Positions 51,021 to 60,711 of a stretch of DNA of 64,000 bases are shown in pieces. Numbering within the stretch: the first letter of the stretch is position 1; the number at the start of each line of letters is the position of its first letter. The position numbers and the translations under genes are program-made. The notes below the pieces were generated by a model. It did not search any database. It was given only the letters and a program-made list of their open reading frames with translations, and was not told where the DNA came from. The stretch comes from Dyella flava (GTDB lineage: Bacteria > Pseudomonadota > Gammaproteobacteria > Xanthomonadales > Rhodanobacteraceae): positions 1 to 64,000 of the forward strand of contig NZ_JADIKE010000029.1 in the NCBI RefSeq assembly GCF_016904955.1. The letters are read 5' to 3'.

Positions 51021-52316
51021 ATGCGTCCAGCCCATATCGTCATCAACACGTTTGGCTCGCTGGGTGATCTGTTTCCCTTTCTCTCGATAGGCTGCGCGTT
51101 GCATGCACGCGGGCACCGCGTCACGGTTGCCACGCATGCGGTGCATCGGGAAGCGATCGAGCAGGCAGGCCTGCGCTTTGCCGACGCCAGCGGCATACCG
51201 CTGCCGGAAAACTTCTCCGAATTTACCGAGCGCGTGTTCGATCCCGTGCGTGGACCGCGTCTGCTGATACGCGATGTGGCGGCTGCCGATGTGCGCGTGA
51301 GCTACGAGCGCCTGCAAGTGATCTGCCAGGATGCCGACGTACTCATCACCTCGACACTGGCCTTTGCAGGACACATCCTGGGTGAAACGCTAAGCGCAGC
51401 CGGACGGCTGGATTGGGTATCCGTGGTGCTGGCGCCGTGCAGCTTTCTGTCCATCCACGAGCCGCCCATCGTCGGCATGAAGTGGGTCGACACCCTCACG
51501 CGTGGTCCGCTGCGCGGCAAGCGCCTGCTGGATTATCTGACCTGGTTGCGGGTACGCAATTGGACCGGCCCTGTGCGTGCGTTTCGGCGCCAACTCGGGC
51601 TGCGCGGCGAATCCACGTTGGGCAATCCACTTCAGCGCGGCCAGCATTCTCCCGACTGCGCGCTCGCCTTGTTCTCGCCCAGGCTCGGGTCCGCGCAGGC
51701 GGACTGGCCATCGCATGTGCGCATCACTGGTTTCGCGCATTACGCACAACCGGGCGCGAAGATGGATGCCGGGTTGGAAGCTTTTCTGCGCGCGGGCACA
51801 TCGCCGCTGGTGTTTAGCCTGGGCTCTACCGCGGTACATATCGGCGCCGATTTTCTGCGCGAAAGCATCAAAGCCTGCGAGCAGCTGGGACGCCGTGCGG
51901 TGCTCTTCACCGGCTCGCCCGAGGTGCGCGCGCAATTGCCGGCGTCACTGCCTGCCTTCGTGCATGCGGTGGAGTATGCGCCGCATGCGGCGGTGTTCCC
52001 GCATGCCGCCGCGATCATCCACCACGGCGGCATTGGCACCAGCACCGAAGCACTGCGTGCAGGCCGGCCGATGCTCGTCGTACCGCACGGTTTCGACCAG
52101 TTCGACAATGCCGAGCGCCTTAAACGCCTGGGCGTAGCGCATGCGATTGCCTCGCACGATTATCGTTGCGAGACGGTGCTGCCATTGCTGCAGGATCTGC
52201 TCGACGATCCCGGCTATGCCCAGCGCGCATGGCGCTGCGCCGAGACAGTGCGCGCGGAACATGGCGAACGCGTGGCGGCCGATCTGATTGAAGCCAATCT
52301 GCGCAAACGCCTTTAG
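51021..52316 (+). CDS. GT1-type glycosyltransferase
   Basis: A 431-residue UDP-glycosyltransferase-like protein with two Rossmann domains. The N-terminal MRPAHIVINTFGSLGDLFPF has the acceptor-side glycine motif. The C-terminal donor site includes VFSLGSTAVHI, then VEYAPHAAVFPHAAAIIHHGGIGTSTEAL and PMLVVPHGFDQFDNAERL, which match the PSPG-like signature of MGT/UGT enzymes acting on lipids or small hydrophobic molecules. The sugar and acceptor are unknown. It is monocistronic, 68 bp after the YheT gene, and may be part of the same lipid-related set. Confidence 0.85.
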   Translation: MRPAHIVINTFGSLGDLFPFLSIGCALHARGHRVTVATHAVHREAIEQAGLRFADASGIPLPENFSEFTERVFDPVRGPRLLIRDVAAADVRVSYERLQVICQDADVLITSTLAFAGHILGETLSAAGRLDWVSVVLAPCSFLSIHEPPIVGMKWVDTLTRGPLRGKRLLDYLTWLRVRNWTGPVRAFRRQLGLRGESTLGNPLQRGQHSPDCALALFSPRLGSAQADWPSHVRITGFAHYAQPGAKMDAGLEAFLRAGTSPLVFSLGSTAVHIGADFLRESIKACEQLGRRAVLFTGSPEVRAQLPASLPAFVHAVEYAPHAAVFPHAAAIIHHGGIGTSTEALRAGRPMLVVPHGFDQFDNAERLKRLGVAHAIASHDYRCETVLPLLQDLLDDPGYAQRAWRCAETVRAEHGERVAADLIEANLRKRL

Positions 52317-52481
52317 CCCGGCGCAATCTGCGGCCAGTGCTGTCACGGCCGGATCATGACGCTTGCGTTAAGCTCCGCCCGCCCCCATGGGGATGCCGGC
52401 ATGCAGCGCAAACACCGATTTGCGTCAGCTTGAACAAGCCCCCACTTCGAAAACTTTCCCTTCGCATTACCGGAGATTTCT

Positions 52482-53105
52482 ATGCAGCTACGTAGCGACA
52501 ACTTCCAGCATGGCCAGCCGATTCCGTCCAAGTTCGCCTTCTGCAAGCCGGGCAATCCAGTGGCGCTGTCGGACAACTACAATCCGCATCTGGCCTGGAA
52601 GGATGCGCCCGCGGGCACCCGCTCTTTTGTGCTCACCTGCATCGATACCGATGTGCCGACCAAGCTCGATGACGTCAACAAGGAAGGCCGCACGGTACCG
52701 GCCGATCTGCCGCGCGGGGAATTCGTGCATTGGCTGATGGTGAATATTCCCGTCGAATGCGTCGAACTGGCGGAAGGCGCGTGCAGCGACGAGATCACGC
52801 CGCGTGGCAAACAGCAGCCCTTCGGTCCGCCCGGCAGCGTGCAGGGCGTGAACGATTACACCGGCTGGTTTGCCGACGATGCCGACATGGGTGGCAGCTA
52901 TCTCGGCTACGACGGCCCCTGCCCGCCGTGGAACGACCCGCTGGTTCATCACTATCACTTTCGCGTGTATGCACTGGATACGGACAAGCTCGCACTGACC
53001 TCCGGCTTCACCCTCGCCCAACTGCATGCCGCCATCAGCGGACATGTACTGGCCGAAGCGGTGCTCACCGGCACCTATAGCCTCAATCCCAACGTACGCG
53101 CCTGA
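52482..53105 (+). CDS. YbhB/YbcL-type PEBP protein
   Basis: A 207-residue Raf-kinase-inhibitor-like protein. The PEBP signature occurs in NPHLAWKDAPAGTRSFVLTC and CIDTDVPTK, then LPRGEFVHWLMVNIP and PPWNDPLVHHYHFRVYALD. The fold binds small anionic ligands or phospholipid headgroups, and bacterial roles are not established. It is slightly longer than E. coli YbhB because of an inserted segment around GPPGSVQGVNDYTGWF. There is no signal peptide. It stands alone in its transcription unit. Confidence 0.9.
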   Translation: MQLRSDNFQHGQPIPSKFAFCKPGNPVALSDNYNPHLAWKDAPAGTRSFVLTCIDTDVPTKLDDVNKEGRTVPADLPRGEFVHWLMVNIPVECVELAEGACSDEITPRGKQQPFGPPGSVQGVNDYTGWFADDADMGGSYLGYDGPCPPWNDPLVHHYHFRVYALDTDKLALTSGFTLAQLHAAISGHVLAEAVLTGTYSLNPNVRA

Positions 53106-53258
53106 CCCTCAGGCAGGCCGCGATGATGAACGTCATTGCAAAACGTAAATCGAAGTAAAAGTTGCACGGAGCAACCTTCACGCCCGGACAGCACGCGATG
53201 TGGCACATGAAGAACGGGGCGTGCGTGATGACGCCCCGGCTTCACAAGGAGCGCTGTC

Positions 53259-53414
53259 ATGCTGCACTACGTCCTGGTTTTTCTGGTTATCGCCGCCATC
53301 GCAGCCCTGCTTGGTTTTACCGGTATTGCCGGTACCGCCGCCTGGATCGCCAAGGTACTGTTCGTGCTGTTCCTGATCCTGGCTGTACTCGCCTTTCTCA
53401 GGCGCGCAAACTGA
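53259..53414 (+). CDS. DUF1328-type small membrane protein
   Basis: A 51-residue protein ([20 protein letters not shown] to FLRRAN), below the usual gene-calling cut-off. AAGGAG lies nine bases before the ATG. Two hydrophobic helices are separated by a [12 protein letters not shown] turn, and the C-terminus is RR-rich. This matches the YtjA/DUF1328 family, which is widespread in proteobacteria, often induced by envelope stress, and of unknown biochemistry. It heads a plus-strand run of small membrane-stress genes. Confidence 0.85.
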   Translation: MLHYVLVFLVIAAIAALLGFTGIAGTAAWIAKVLFVLFLILAVLAFLRRAN

Positions 53415-53484
53415 ACGACACGGTGATCGTTCAGCCATCCGGCCGGCAACCCGTTACAGTGAACACTCGCCATCGGAGAACCTC

Positions 53485-53856
53485 ATGAACAAAGAAGTCC
53501 AGGCGCAGGAGCCGCAAGAACGCGACATCCACGAGCGTATCGACCAGGGCGCGGAGCGCATCAAGCAGGCCACATCCGAAGCGGTCGCCAGCGGCAAGGA
53601 AAAATTCGGCCGGGTGGCTGATCACGTCGAGGAAGGCCTGCATCGCGCCACCGACAAGGCCGCCGAGGCCGCCAGCCGCACCACCGACAAAGTATCCGAC
53701 GCCAAGGAGCGTGGCCGCGCCGCTTACGACCAGGCGCGCGATCGTGCCGATGAATGGCTGGACGACGTGCGCGACTACGTGCGCGAGAAGCCGGTTCAGG
53801 CCGTCGCCATCGCATTGGGCGCCGGCTGGCTGCTTGGCCGTATTCTTCGTCGCTGA
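53485..53856 (+). CDS. YqjD/ElaB-like DUF883 protein
   Basis: A 123-residue tail-anchored protein. A long polar, repetitive coiled region (GAERIKQATSEAVASGKEKF, then HRATDKAAEAASRTTDKVSD) is followed by YVREKPVQAVAIALGAGWLLGRILRR, the C-terminal helix with RR end typical of DUF883 (YqjD, ElaB). In E. coli these inner-membrane proteins bind stationary-phase ribosomes. The next gene, 31 bp on, is YqjE-like, keeping the enteric yqjD-yqjE order. Confidence 0.87.
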   Translation: MNKEVQAQEPQERDIHERIDQGAERIKQATSEAVASGKEKFGRVADHVEEGLHRATDKAAEAASRTTDKVSDAKERGRAAYDQARDRADEWLDDVRDYVREKPVQAVAIALGAGWLLGRILRR

Positions 53857-53887
53857 TTGCTGCAACTGACAGCACGGAGGCGGGGCC

Positions 53888-54352
53888 ATGCACGATTCCG
53901 TGCGCGATAACGAGGCGGCCGGGCAAGCCGGGCCGCCACCCGAGCAGGCGCCAGGCGGCCTGCTCGATGATCTTGCCCAGGTAGCGCAGGCGGTGCGCCA
54001 GCTGTTCGGCGCACAACTGCACCTGCTGGCGGCCGAGTTGGGCCTGGCGCGCAGCGCGGTGTCCTGGCTGCTGGCCGCGGGCCTGGTGGCCACGGTGACC
54101 GGGGTCGGCCTCGGCCTGACTCTGCTCGGCCTGATCGGATTGCTGCTGGCCAAGTGGCTGCATTCCTGGATCCTGGCCTTCCTGGTGCTGGCCGTGCTTG
54201 AAGCGCTGTCATTGTTCGGCGCCATCCTGTTGTTCCGCCGCTGCATGCACTGGATGAGCCTGCCTGCCACGCGGCAGGAATGGCGTGCGATCATGCGCGA
54301 TACCCTGCAGAAGGCTGAGCAGGATATCGAGGCACGCAAGGGGCAACCGTGA
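53888..54352 (+). CDS. YqjE-like phage-holin-family membrane protein
   Basis: A 154-residue protein with an N-terminal polar region and two strong membrane helices in the middle (SWLLAAGLVATVTGVGLGLTL and WILAFLVLAVLEALSLFGAIL). The GLLDDLAQVAQAVRQLFGAQLHLLAAELGLAR segment before TM1 is typical of the holin-X/YqjE family. Despite the family name, in this context it is a membrane-stress companion of YqjD, not a phage lysis gene. Its stop overlaps the next start by 4 bp. Confidence 0.8.
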   Translation: MHDSVRDNEAAGQAGPPPEQAPGGLLDDLAQVAQAVRQLFGAQLHLLAAELGLARSAVSWLLAAGLVATVTGVGLGLTLLGLIGLLLAKWLHSWILAFLVLAVLEALSLFGAILLFRRCMHWMSLPATRQEWRAIMRDTLQKAEQDIEARKGQP

Positions 54353-54660
54353 GCAGTTTGTTCAGGCATATCGAGAAAGTGCGCAGGGCGCAGGCGCGCG
54401 TGGCGATCCACCGCGACGAGCTGGCCACCCCGGCGGCGGCGCTGCTGGCGCGCGGCCACCGTTATCCGCTGACCACGGTCGGCACGGCCGCCGGCGCGGG
54501 TTTCGTGTTGGGCAGCCTGGGTGTCGGCGCGCTGCGTGTGCCGGGCCTGGCCTCGATGATCAGCACCGGCATCGCAGATATCGTGGCGCACGGCACGCGC
54601 CTGATCGCCGAACTGGCCATGGACGATAACGACCACGACCAAGACAGCAACGACACATGA
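54349..54660 (+). CDS. small hypothetical protein, YqjK position
   Basis: A 103-residue protein starting GTG-like with MSSLFRHIEKVRRAQARVAI at 54349 and overlapping both neighbours by 4 bp. A basic N-terminus and one possible membrane segment (LTTVGTAAGAGFVLGSLGVGALRV) precede an Asp/His-rich tail ending DNDHDQDSNDT. It sits where enteric bacteria have yqjK, though sequence resemblance is too weak to claim homology. Tight coupling to the YqjE-like and AI-2E transporter genes shows it belongs to this operon. Confidence 0.65.
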   Translation: MSSLFRHIEKVRRAQARVAIHRDELATPAAALLARGHRYPLTTVGTAAGAGFVLGSLGVGALRVPGLASMISTGIADIVAHGTRLIAELAMDDNDHDQDSNDT

Positions 54661-55838
54661 CCGGCATCGAGCCCGCGGCATTGCCGAGCAATGCGCCAGC
54701 GGCCGGAGCACCACAGGGAAGCGTGCCGGCCCCGGCGGCCGCTGCGGTCGTCACACCCAAACAGATCACGCAGGCCACGCAAGGCGTGCATCGCCTGCGC
54801 GGGCACATGCGCGCGATTCGCGCGACGCTCAACGCCCTGCTGATCCTCGCCCTGCTCTACACCGTCACCATCGTCAAGGCGTTGGTCATTCCGCTGGTGC
54901 TGGCGGCTTTTATCGGGCTGGCATTGAATCCCATCGTGGCCCGCGGCACGCGTCACCACATCCCGCGCTGGCTCGGCGCGAGCGTGCTCATGATCACGCT
55001 GATGGCCGGCATCGTCACCGGTATGAGCATGCTGGCCCAGCCTGCTGCCAGCTGGCTGCACAGCGCGCCGTCCACCATTCGCAGCTTCATTCCCAAGCTG
55101 GAACACATCACGCGTCCGATCGAAGCCGCCGGCCGCGCGACGCAAACCCTGGTCAACGGCCATCCCGCGCGTCCGGATAACGGGCAGAGTCCGAGCGACG
55201 TGGCGTTCAGCGTATGGGACGTCATCACCAACGCGCCGAAGGTGCTCGCCGCAGTGCTGACCGTGCTGCTGCTGGTGTATTTCTTCCTCGTCTACGGTGA
55301 CTTGATCCTGCGGCGCCTGGTCGAAATCGCGCCCAGCTTTGGCTATAAGCGTCACGCCGTCACCATCGTGCGCGGTATCCAGACCGAAGTGTCGCGCTAC
55401 ATCCTCACCACCGTCGTGATCAACGCATCGCTGGGCCTGGTCACCGCCAGCATGTTGTTGCTGTTGCACATACCCGACCCCTTGCTGTGGGGCACGGTGG
55501 CAATGTTCGCCAACTTCATTCCCTACGTCGGCGCGATCGTCACCACCACCACGCTGCTGCTGGTGGGCCTGGTGCACTTCAACGATGTGCCGCATGCGCT
55601 GCTGCCAGCGTTGTGCTTTGCCTGCATCACCGCCGTCGAAGGCAACCTGATCGCGCCGATGATCCTGGGCCGGCGCATGCGCGTCAGCCCGATTGCGATC
55701 CTGATCTGGCTGCTGATCTGGGGCTGGCTGTGGGGTGTGCCCGGGGCGTTGCTGGCGGTGCCGATGTTGACCAGCTTCAAGCTGATTGCTGAGCGTGTGC
55801 GTGGGTGGGAATGGTTTGCGCGGATGGTGCAGCGCTGA
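54657..55838 (+). CDS. AI-2E/PerM-family membrane transporter
   Basis: A 393-residue protein with about seven to eight membrane helices (for example VIPLVLAAFIGLALNPIVAR and LILALLYTVTIVKAL) and the family signature near the end, PMILGRRMRVSPIAILIWLL followed by WGWLWGVPGALLAVPMLTSF. Members include exporters for autoinducer-2 and Na+/H+ antiporters, so the substrate is open. It is the last gene of the membrane-stress operon, overlapping the small upstream gene by 4 bp. A 155-residue periplasmic loop with ARPDNGQSPSDV is a family feature. Confidence 0.87.
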   Translation: MTGIEPAALPSNAPAAGAPQGSVPAPAAAAVVTPKQITQATQGVHRLRGHMRAIRATLNALLILALLYTVTIVKALVIPLVLAAFIGLALNPIVARGTRHHIPRWLGASVLMITLMAGIVTGMSMLAQPAASWLHSAPSTIRSFIPKLEHITRPIEAAGRATQTLVNGHPARPDNGQSPSDVAFSVWDVITNAPKVLAAVLTVLLLVYFFLVYGDLILRRLVEIAPSFGYKRHAVTIVRGIQTEVSRYILTTVVINASLGLVTASMLLLLHIPDPLLWGTVAMFANFIPYVGAIVTTTTLLLVGLVHFNDVPHALLPALCFACITAVEGNLIAPMILGRRMRVSPIAILIWLLIWGWLWGVPGALLAVPMLTSFKLIAERVRGWEWFARMVQR

Positions 55839-55868
55839 CGCTGCTCACCCATTCTTGCAGTAGTTGCC

Positions 55869-56049
55869 CCCTCTCCCCTCCGGGGAGAGGGCTGGGGTGA
55901 GGGGCCGCGCTTGCAGGGAAATTCAAGATTTCCTCGATGTTTCTTTGAAGGTTCATCGCAAGATTGCCCCCCTCACCTCAATCCTCTCCTCGCTCCTCAA
56001 AGCCGAGCACATCCATGTGCTCTCCCCGCGTGCCCCGGAGGGGAGAGGA
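55869..56049. repeat. long intergenic repeat, copy 1 (extended)
   Basis: Starts CCCTCTCCCCTCCGGGGAGAGGG and ends in a matching GGGGAGAGG block, with a core GGGGTGAGGGGCCGCGCTTG and TTCTTTGAAGGTTCATCGCAA shared with copies at 60712 and 60926. It carries about 45 bp of extra sequence in the right part (AGCACATCCATGTGCTC). It lies immediately downstream of the outer membrane channel gene of the efflux operon. Confidence 0.75.
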
Positions 56050-56058
56050 AGAAAAGCT

Positions 56059-57492
56059 TCAGGGCGCCTGCGCCACCTGCGAACACGCAACATCACCACA
56101 AGCCTGCCACCCACCACCCAACGCCTTGTACAGCGCCACCGCCCGCGTATCGATCGACGTTTCCGACTGCGCCAGATCATCCTCCGCCGCCAGCTGCACT
56201 CGCTCGGCATCCAGCAATTCCAGATAGCCAGTCGCACCTTCCTGATAACGCACACGCGCCAGATCAGCGGCGTGCTTGCTCTGCTCACTCTGCGCAATCA
56301 GCTGTTCGATACGCGCATGCTCGGCGTTGTAGCCCACCATCGCGTTGTCGACATCTTCGATCGCCTGCAGCACGGTGCGCTGATAATTGGCTTCCGCTTC
56401 ATCGGCGCGCGCTTCGCTGGCATGCAGGTTGGAACGCACGCGTTCCACATTCAGGCCATTCCAGGTGATGCTCGGTCCGACCGAGAACGCACGTGAAGCA
56501 GGGCCGCCGAAATCATTGCTGCGCCCAGCGAGAAAACCGACGAACCCACCCAGCGAAATATGCGGGAAGAAATCCGCCTTGGCCACGCCGATGCGCGCGG
56601 TAGCCGCCGCGTATTGCCGCTCGGCGACGCGTACATCAGGGCGGCGCAACAGCACATCACCCGCATCACCGATCGGCAGCACGGTCGCGATCGGTTTGAA
56701 CGTCGTGGGAGATACGTCGACATCCAGTTCACCAGGACGCTCACCCAGCAGCACCGCCAGCCGGTAAGTGTACGCGTGCGCCTGCGTGTCGAGCACCGGC
56801 AACTGGGCGCGTGCAGCACTCAGCTGTGCACTCGCGCTGGCCACATCCTGGTCGGATGCGGTACCGATCTGCGCGCGCGCCTGGATCAGTTTCAACGTGT
56901 CGGCCTGGTTATCGATATTGCGCTGGGCAATCGCCAGCCGCTGCTGCGCACCGCGCAGCTCGAAGTAATTGCGCGCCACCTCGGCGAACAGGCTGACTTG
57001 CGCATCCTGCAACGACGCCTGGCTGGCGCCGAGGTCGGCACGCGCGGCTTCCACCGAGCGACGCACACCGCCGAACAGATCCAGTTCCCAGGAAGCATCA
57101 AAGCCGGCCTGATACGTGTCGATCGGGATGCGCTGCGTGTAGAAGCCGGGTTCCTGTTCAAGCGAGCGGGTATAGGAAACATCCGTGCTGATCGTCGGTA
57201 TCTGGTTCGACTTGGCGCTGCCGAGCAAGGCGCGCGATTCCTTCAGGCGCGCCTCGGCGATGCGCAGATCCAGGCTGCCTTTTGCCGCGCGCTGGATGAG
57301 CGCATCCAGCACCGGATCATTGAACTGCTTCCACCACGCGGCCTGGAATTGCGCGGCGCTTTCGCGCGCCGCGTCCATGTCCTGCACCTTGGCCGCCGGC
57401 GTATCCGGGGTCTTGTAATCCGGGCCCACGCTGGCGCAGCCGGCCAGCGCGAGTGCCGCGAACAAAGTGGTGTTACGGATAAAACGGATCAT
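56059..57492 (-). CDS. OprM/NodT-type outer membrane efflux channel
   Basis: A 477-residue outer membrane lipoprotein forming the exit duct of the RND pump. The signal from 57492 (MIRFIRNTTLFAALALAGC; GGAGGG upstream) has lipobox LAGC with Cys19 acylated. TolC-type duplicated helical domain: WELDLFGGVRRSVEAARADL, then RRPDVRVAERQYAAATARIG and ATGYLELLDAERVQLAAEDD. It starts 1 bp after the RND transporter stop, so the two are co-translated. It is followed by the first long repeat. Confidence 0.93.
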   Translation of the reverse strand: MIRFIRNTTLFAALALAGCASVGPDYKTPDTPAAKVQDMDAARESAAQFQAAWWKQFNDPVLDALIQRAAKGSLDLRIAEARLKESRALLGSAKSNQIPTISTDVSYTRSLEQEPGFYTQRIPIDTYQAGFDASWELDLFGGVRRSVEAARADLGASQASLQDAQVSLFAEVARNYFELRGAQQRLAIAQRNIDNQADTLKLIQARAQIGTASDQDVASASAQLSAARAQLPVLDTQAHAYTYRLAVLLGERPGELDVDVSPTTFKPIATVLPIGDAGDVLLRRPDVRVAERQYAAATARIGVAKADFFPHISLGGFVGFLAGRSNDFGGPASRAFSVGPSITWNGLNVERVRSNLHASEARADEAEANYQRTVLQAIEDVDNAMVGYNAEHARIEQLIAQSEQSKHAADLARVRYQEGATGYLELLDAERVQLAAEDDLAQSETSIDTRAVALYKALGGGWQACGDVACSQVAQAP

Positions 57493-57493
57493 C

Positions 57494-60400
57494 TCAATGG
57501 CCCTCCAAAGCGGGCGTAGTTGAGGAGTGCTGCTTCTTGCGTGCTTCGCGACGTTCAACGATGGCGCGGATCAGCACATAGAACAGCGGGGTGTAGATCA
57601 GGCCGAAGATGGTCACGCCGAGCATGCCGGAGAACACCGCCACACCCATCGCATGACGCATTTCCGCGCCCGCACCGTGCGAAGTCACCAGCGGTACCAC
57701 GCCCATGATGAAAGCGATCGAGGTCATCAGGATCGGGCGCAGGCGCAGGCGAGCTGCTTCCAGCACCGCATCGTGACGGCTCATGCCTTCATGCTGACGC
57801 TCGCGTGCGAATTCCACGATCAGGATCGCGTTCTTGCACGCCAGGCCCACCAGCACGATCAGGCCGATCTGGGTGAAGATGTTGTTGTCACCACCCGACA
57901 GCCACACACCGGCAATCGCGGACAGCAGCACCATCGGCACGATCAGGATCACCGCCAGCGGCAGCGACCAGCTCTCGTACAGCGATGACAACACCAGGAA
58001 CACCAGCAGCACGCACAACGGGAATACGAGAACTGCGGTGTTACCAGCGAGAATTTGCTGATAGGTCAGGTCGGTCCACTCGTAGCTGATGCCGTTGGGC
58101 AGGTTGTCATGCATCAGCTTTTCCATCGCCGCCTGCGCCTGGCCGGAACTGAAGCCGGGCGCCGGGCCACCGTTGATTTCCGCGGTGACGTAGCCGTTGT
58201 AGTGCATCACGCGCTCAAGACCGGCGGTCCTGTGCACGGTGACGAAGGAGCCCAGCGGCACCATGTCGCCACGCGCATTGCGCGTTTTCAGTTGCAGGAT
58301 GTCCTCGGGCTCGTGGCGGTAGCTGGAATCGGCCGAAACGTTCACCTGGTAGACGCGGCCAAAACGGTTGAAGTCGTTGACATACAGCGAGCCGAGGTAG
58401 GCCTGCATGGTGTCGTCGACATCCGCCAGATCCACACCTTCCGCCTTCGCCTTCTCGCGATCCACATCCGCATCGACCTGCGGCACGCTCACCTCGTAGC
58501 TGGAGAACAAACCCGCCAGCGCCGGCACTTTCTGACTTTGTGTGATCAGGTTCTGCGTCTGCTTGTACAGCTCATCGAAGCCGAGCTGGTTGCGGTCTTC
58601 AATCTGGACGCGGAAACCGCCGATCGTACCCAGGCCCTGTACCGGCGGCGGCGGGAAGGTGGCGATATACGCATCCTGGATCGTCGCGAACTTCTGGTCC
58701 AAGGCCGCAGCAATCGCGCCGGCCGACAGTGACGGATCGCGGCGCTCTTCGAACGGCTTGAGCGTTTCGAACACGATGCCCGCATTGGTGCTGTTGGTGA
58801 AACCGTTGATCGACAGACCGGGGAAGGCCACCGCACTTTCCACGCCCGGTTGCTTCAGTGCGATGGCCGACATGCGGCGAATCACATCCTCGCTGCGATC
58901 CAGCGAAGCCGCATCCGGCAACTGCGCGAACGACACCAGGTACTGCTGGTCCTGTGTCGGCACGAAACCCAGCGGCACGTGCGAGAACCCCAGCCAGGTC
59001 ATGCCCATCAGGCCGGCATAGATCACCAGCGCCACCGGACCTTTTCCGACGATGCGGTGCACCCCACCGACATAACGCTGCGCACCGTAATGGAACAGCT
59101 TATTGAACGGACGGAACAGCCATCCAAACGCCTTTTCGATCAGGATCGACAGGCGATCCTTCGGTGCGTCATGACCCTTCAACAAAACGGCGGCGAGCGC
59201 CGGGCTCAGGCTCAGTGAGTTGAACGCCGAGATCACCGTGGAGATCGCAATCGTCAACGCGAACTGGCGATAGAACTGACCGGTAAGACCGCTGATGAAC
59301 GCGGTCGGCACGAACACGGCGCACAGCACCAGCGCGGTGGCGATAATCGGGCCGGTCACTTCGTTCATCGCGCGACGGGTCGCCTCGCGCGGGGTGTAAC
59401 CAAGCTCGATATTGCGCTCGACGTTCTCCACCACCACGATCGCGTCGTCCACCACGATGCCGATCGCCAGCACCAGGCCGAACAGCGACAGCGCGTTGAG
59501 CGAGAAGCCCACCACATACATCACCGCAAACGTACCGATCAGTGACACCGGCACCGCCACCAGCGGGATGATCGAGGCACGCCAGGTCTGCAGGAACAGG
59601 ATCACCACCAGCACGACCAGGACGATCGCCTCCAGCAGCGTATGCGCCACCGCTTCGATCGAGCCGCGCACGAACACGGTCGGGTCGTACACGATGTGGT
59701 ACTCGACGCCCTGCGGGAAATCCTTGCTCAGTTCCGCCATCGTCGCGCGCACTTCATTGGAAATCTGGATCGCGTTGGAACCAGGGCGAGCAAAGATCGG
59801 CAGCGCAACCGCCGGCTGGTTGTCCAGCAAACTGCGCAGCGCATATTGGTTGGAACCCAGCTCGACGCGGGCGACATCGCGCAGATGCACCACGCTGCCA
59901 TCCGGATCGGTGCGCACAATGATGTTGCCGAATTCCTCCGCCGTCGTGAGGCGGCCCTGCGTGTGGATATTGAGCTGGAAGTCGGTGTTGCCCGGCACCG
60001 GCGGCGCATTCAAGGCACCGGCCGCTACCGCCACGTTTTGCTCCTGGATCGCGTGCACCACATCGCTGGTGGTGAGACGGCGCTGCGCCAATTGGCCCGG
60101 ATTCAGCCATACACGCATGCTGTATTCGCCGGCACCGAAGATCTGCACGTCACCCACCCCATCCAGACGGGCGAGGATGTCCTTGACGTGCAGGCGTGCG
60201 TAGTTCGACAGGTAAAGCATGTCGTAACGCTTATCCTTCGAGGTCAGATGCACGACCATGGTCAGGTCGGGCGAACTCTTCTGCGTGGTCACGCCCAGGC
60301 GTTGCACTTCATCCGGCAGACGCGGCAAGGCCTGCGCCACACGGTTCTGCACTTCCACCTGCGCGTTGTTCAGATCGGTGCCCAGCGCGAAGGTAACGGT

Positions 60401-60679
60401 CAGGGTCATCTGGCCATCGCTGGTCGCCTGCGAAGACGAGTACAGCATGCCTTCGACGCCGTTGATCTGTTCTTCCAGCGGCGTGGCGACGGTTTCGCCG
60501 ATCACTTCCGGACTGGCGCCGGGATAGTTGGCGTGCACCACCACGGTGGGCGGCACCACTTCGGGATATTCGCTGATCGGCAACTTGAACACCGCGATGC
60601 TGCCCGCGATCACGAAGATCAGCGAGAGCACCGCGGCCATGATCGGCCGGTCGACGAAAAACTGTGCGATGTTTTTCAT
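57494..60679 (-). CDS. HAE1-type RND efflux transporter
   Basis: A 1061-residue proton-driven inner membrane pump with twelve membrane helices and two large periplasmic loops. The start MKNIAQFFVDRPIMAAVLSL and the TM4 Asp pair GIVVDDAIVVVENVER, which carries the proton relay, are intact, as is the PSAAD-like docking region. It is closest in style to MexF/OqxB-type drug pumps. It sits between the adaptor (391 bp upstream, with repeats between) and the channel gene (1 bp downstream). Its substrates cannot be told from sequence alone. Confidence 0.94.
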   Translation of the reverse strand: MKNIAQFFVDRPIMAAVLSLIFVIAGSIAVFKLPISEYPEVVPPTVVVHANYPGASPEVIGETVATPLEEQINGVEGMLYSSSQATSDGQMTLTVTFALGTDLNNAQVEVQNRVAQALPRLPDEVQRLGVTTQKSSPDLTMVVHLTSKDKRYDMLYLSNYARLHVKDILARLDGVGDVQIFGAGEYSMRVWLNPGQLAQRRLTTSDVVHAIQEQNVAVAAGALNAPPVPGNTDFQLNIHTQGRLTTAEEFGNIIVRTDPDGSVVHLRDVARVELGSNQYALRSLLDNQPAVALPIFARPGSNAIQISNEVRATMAELSKDFPQGVEYHIVYDPTVFVRGSIEAVAHTLLEAIVLVVLVVILFLQTWRASIIPLVAVPVSLIGTFAVMYVVGFSLNALSLFGLVLAIGIVVDDAIVVVENVERNIELGYTPREATRRAMNEVTGPIIATALVLCAVFVPTAFISGLTGQFYRQFALTIAISTVISAFNSLSLSPALAAVLLKGHDAPKDRLSILIEKAFGWLFRPFNKLFHYGAQRYVGGVHRIVGKGPVALVIYAGLMGMTWLGFSHVPLGFVPTQDQQYLVSFAQLPDAASLDRSEDVIRRMSAIALKQPGVESAVAFPGLSINGFTNSTNAGIVFETLKPFEERRDPSLSAGAIAAALDQKFATIQDAYIATFPPPPVQGLGTIGGFRVQIEDRNQLGFDELYKQTQNLITQSQKVPALAGLFSSYEVSVPQVDADVDREKAKAEGVDLADVDDTMQAYLGSLYVNDFNRFGRVYQVNVSADSSYRHEPEDILQLKTRNARGDMVPLGSFVTVHRTAGLERVMHYNGYVTAEINGGPAPGFSSGQAQAAMEKLMHDNLPNGISYEWTDLTYQQILAGNTAVLVFPLCVLLVFLVLSSLYESWSLPLAVILIVPMVLLSAIAGVWLSGGDNNIFTQIGLIVLVGLACKNAILIVEFARERQHEGMSRHDAVLEAARLRLRPILMTSIAFIMGVVPLVTSHGAGAEMRHAMGVAVFSGMLGVTIFGLIYTPLFYVLIRAIVERREARKKQHSSTTPALEGH

Positions 60680-60711
60680 GGGTTTTGTCTCTCATTCATG
60701 CCGCGATAACT

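Noticed and set aside
53888..54352. Holin-family gene as prophage remnant
   Set aside because: No lysin, tail or integrase genes are nearby; the YqjD neighbour and operon structure point to the YqjE membrane protein.
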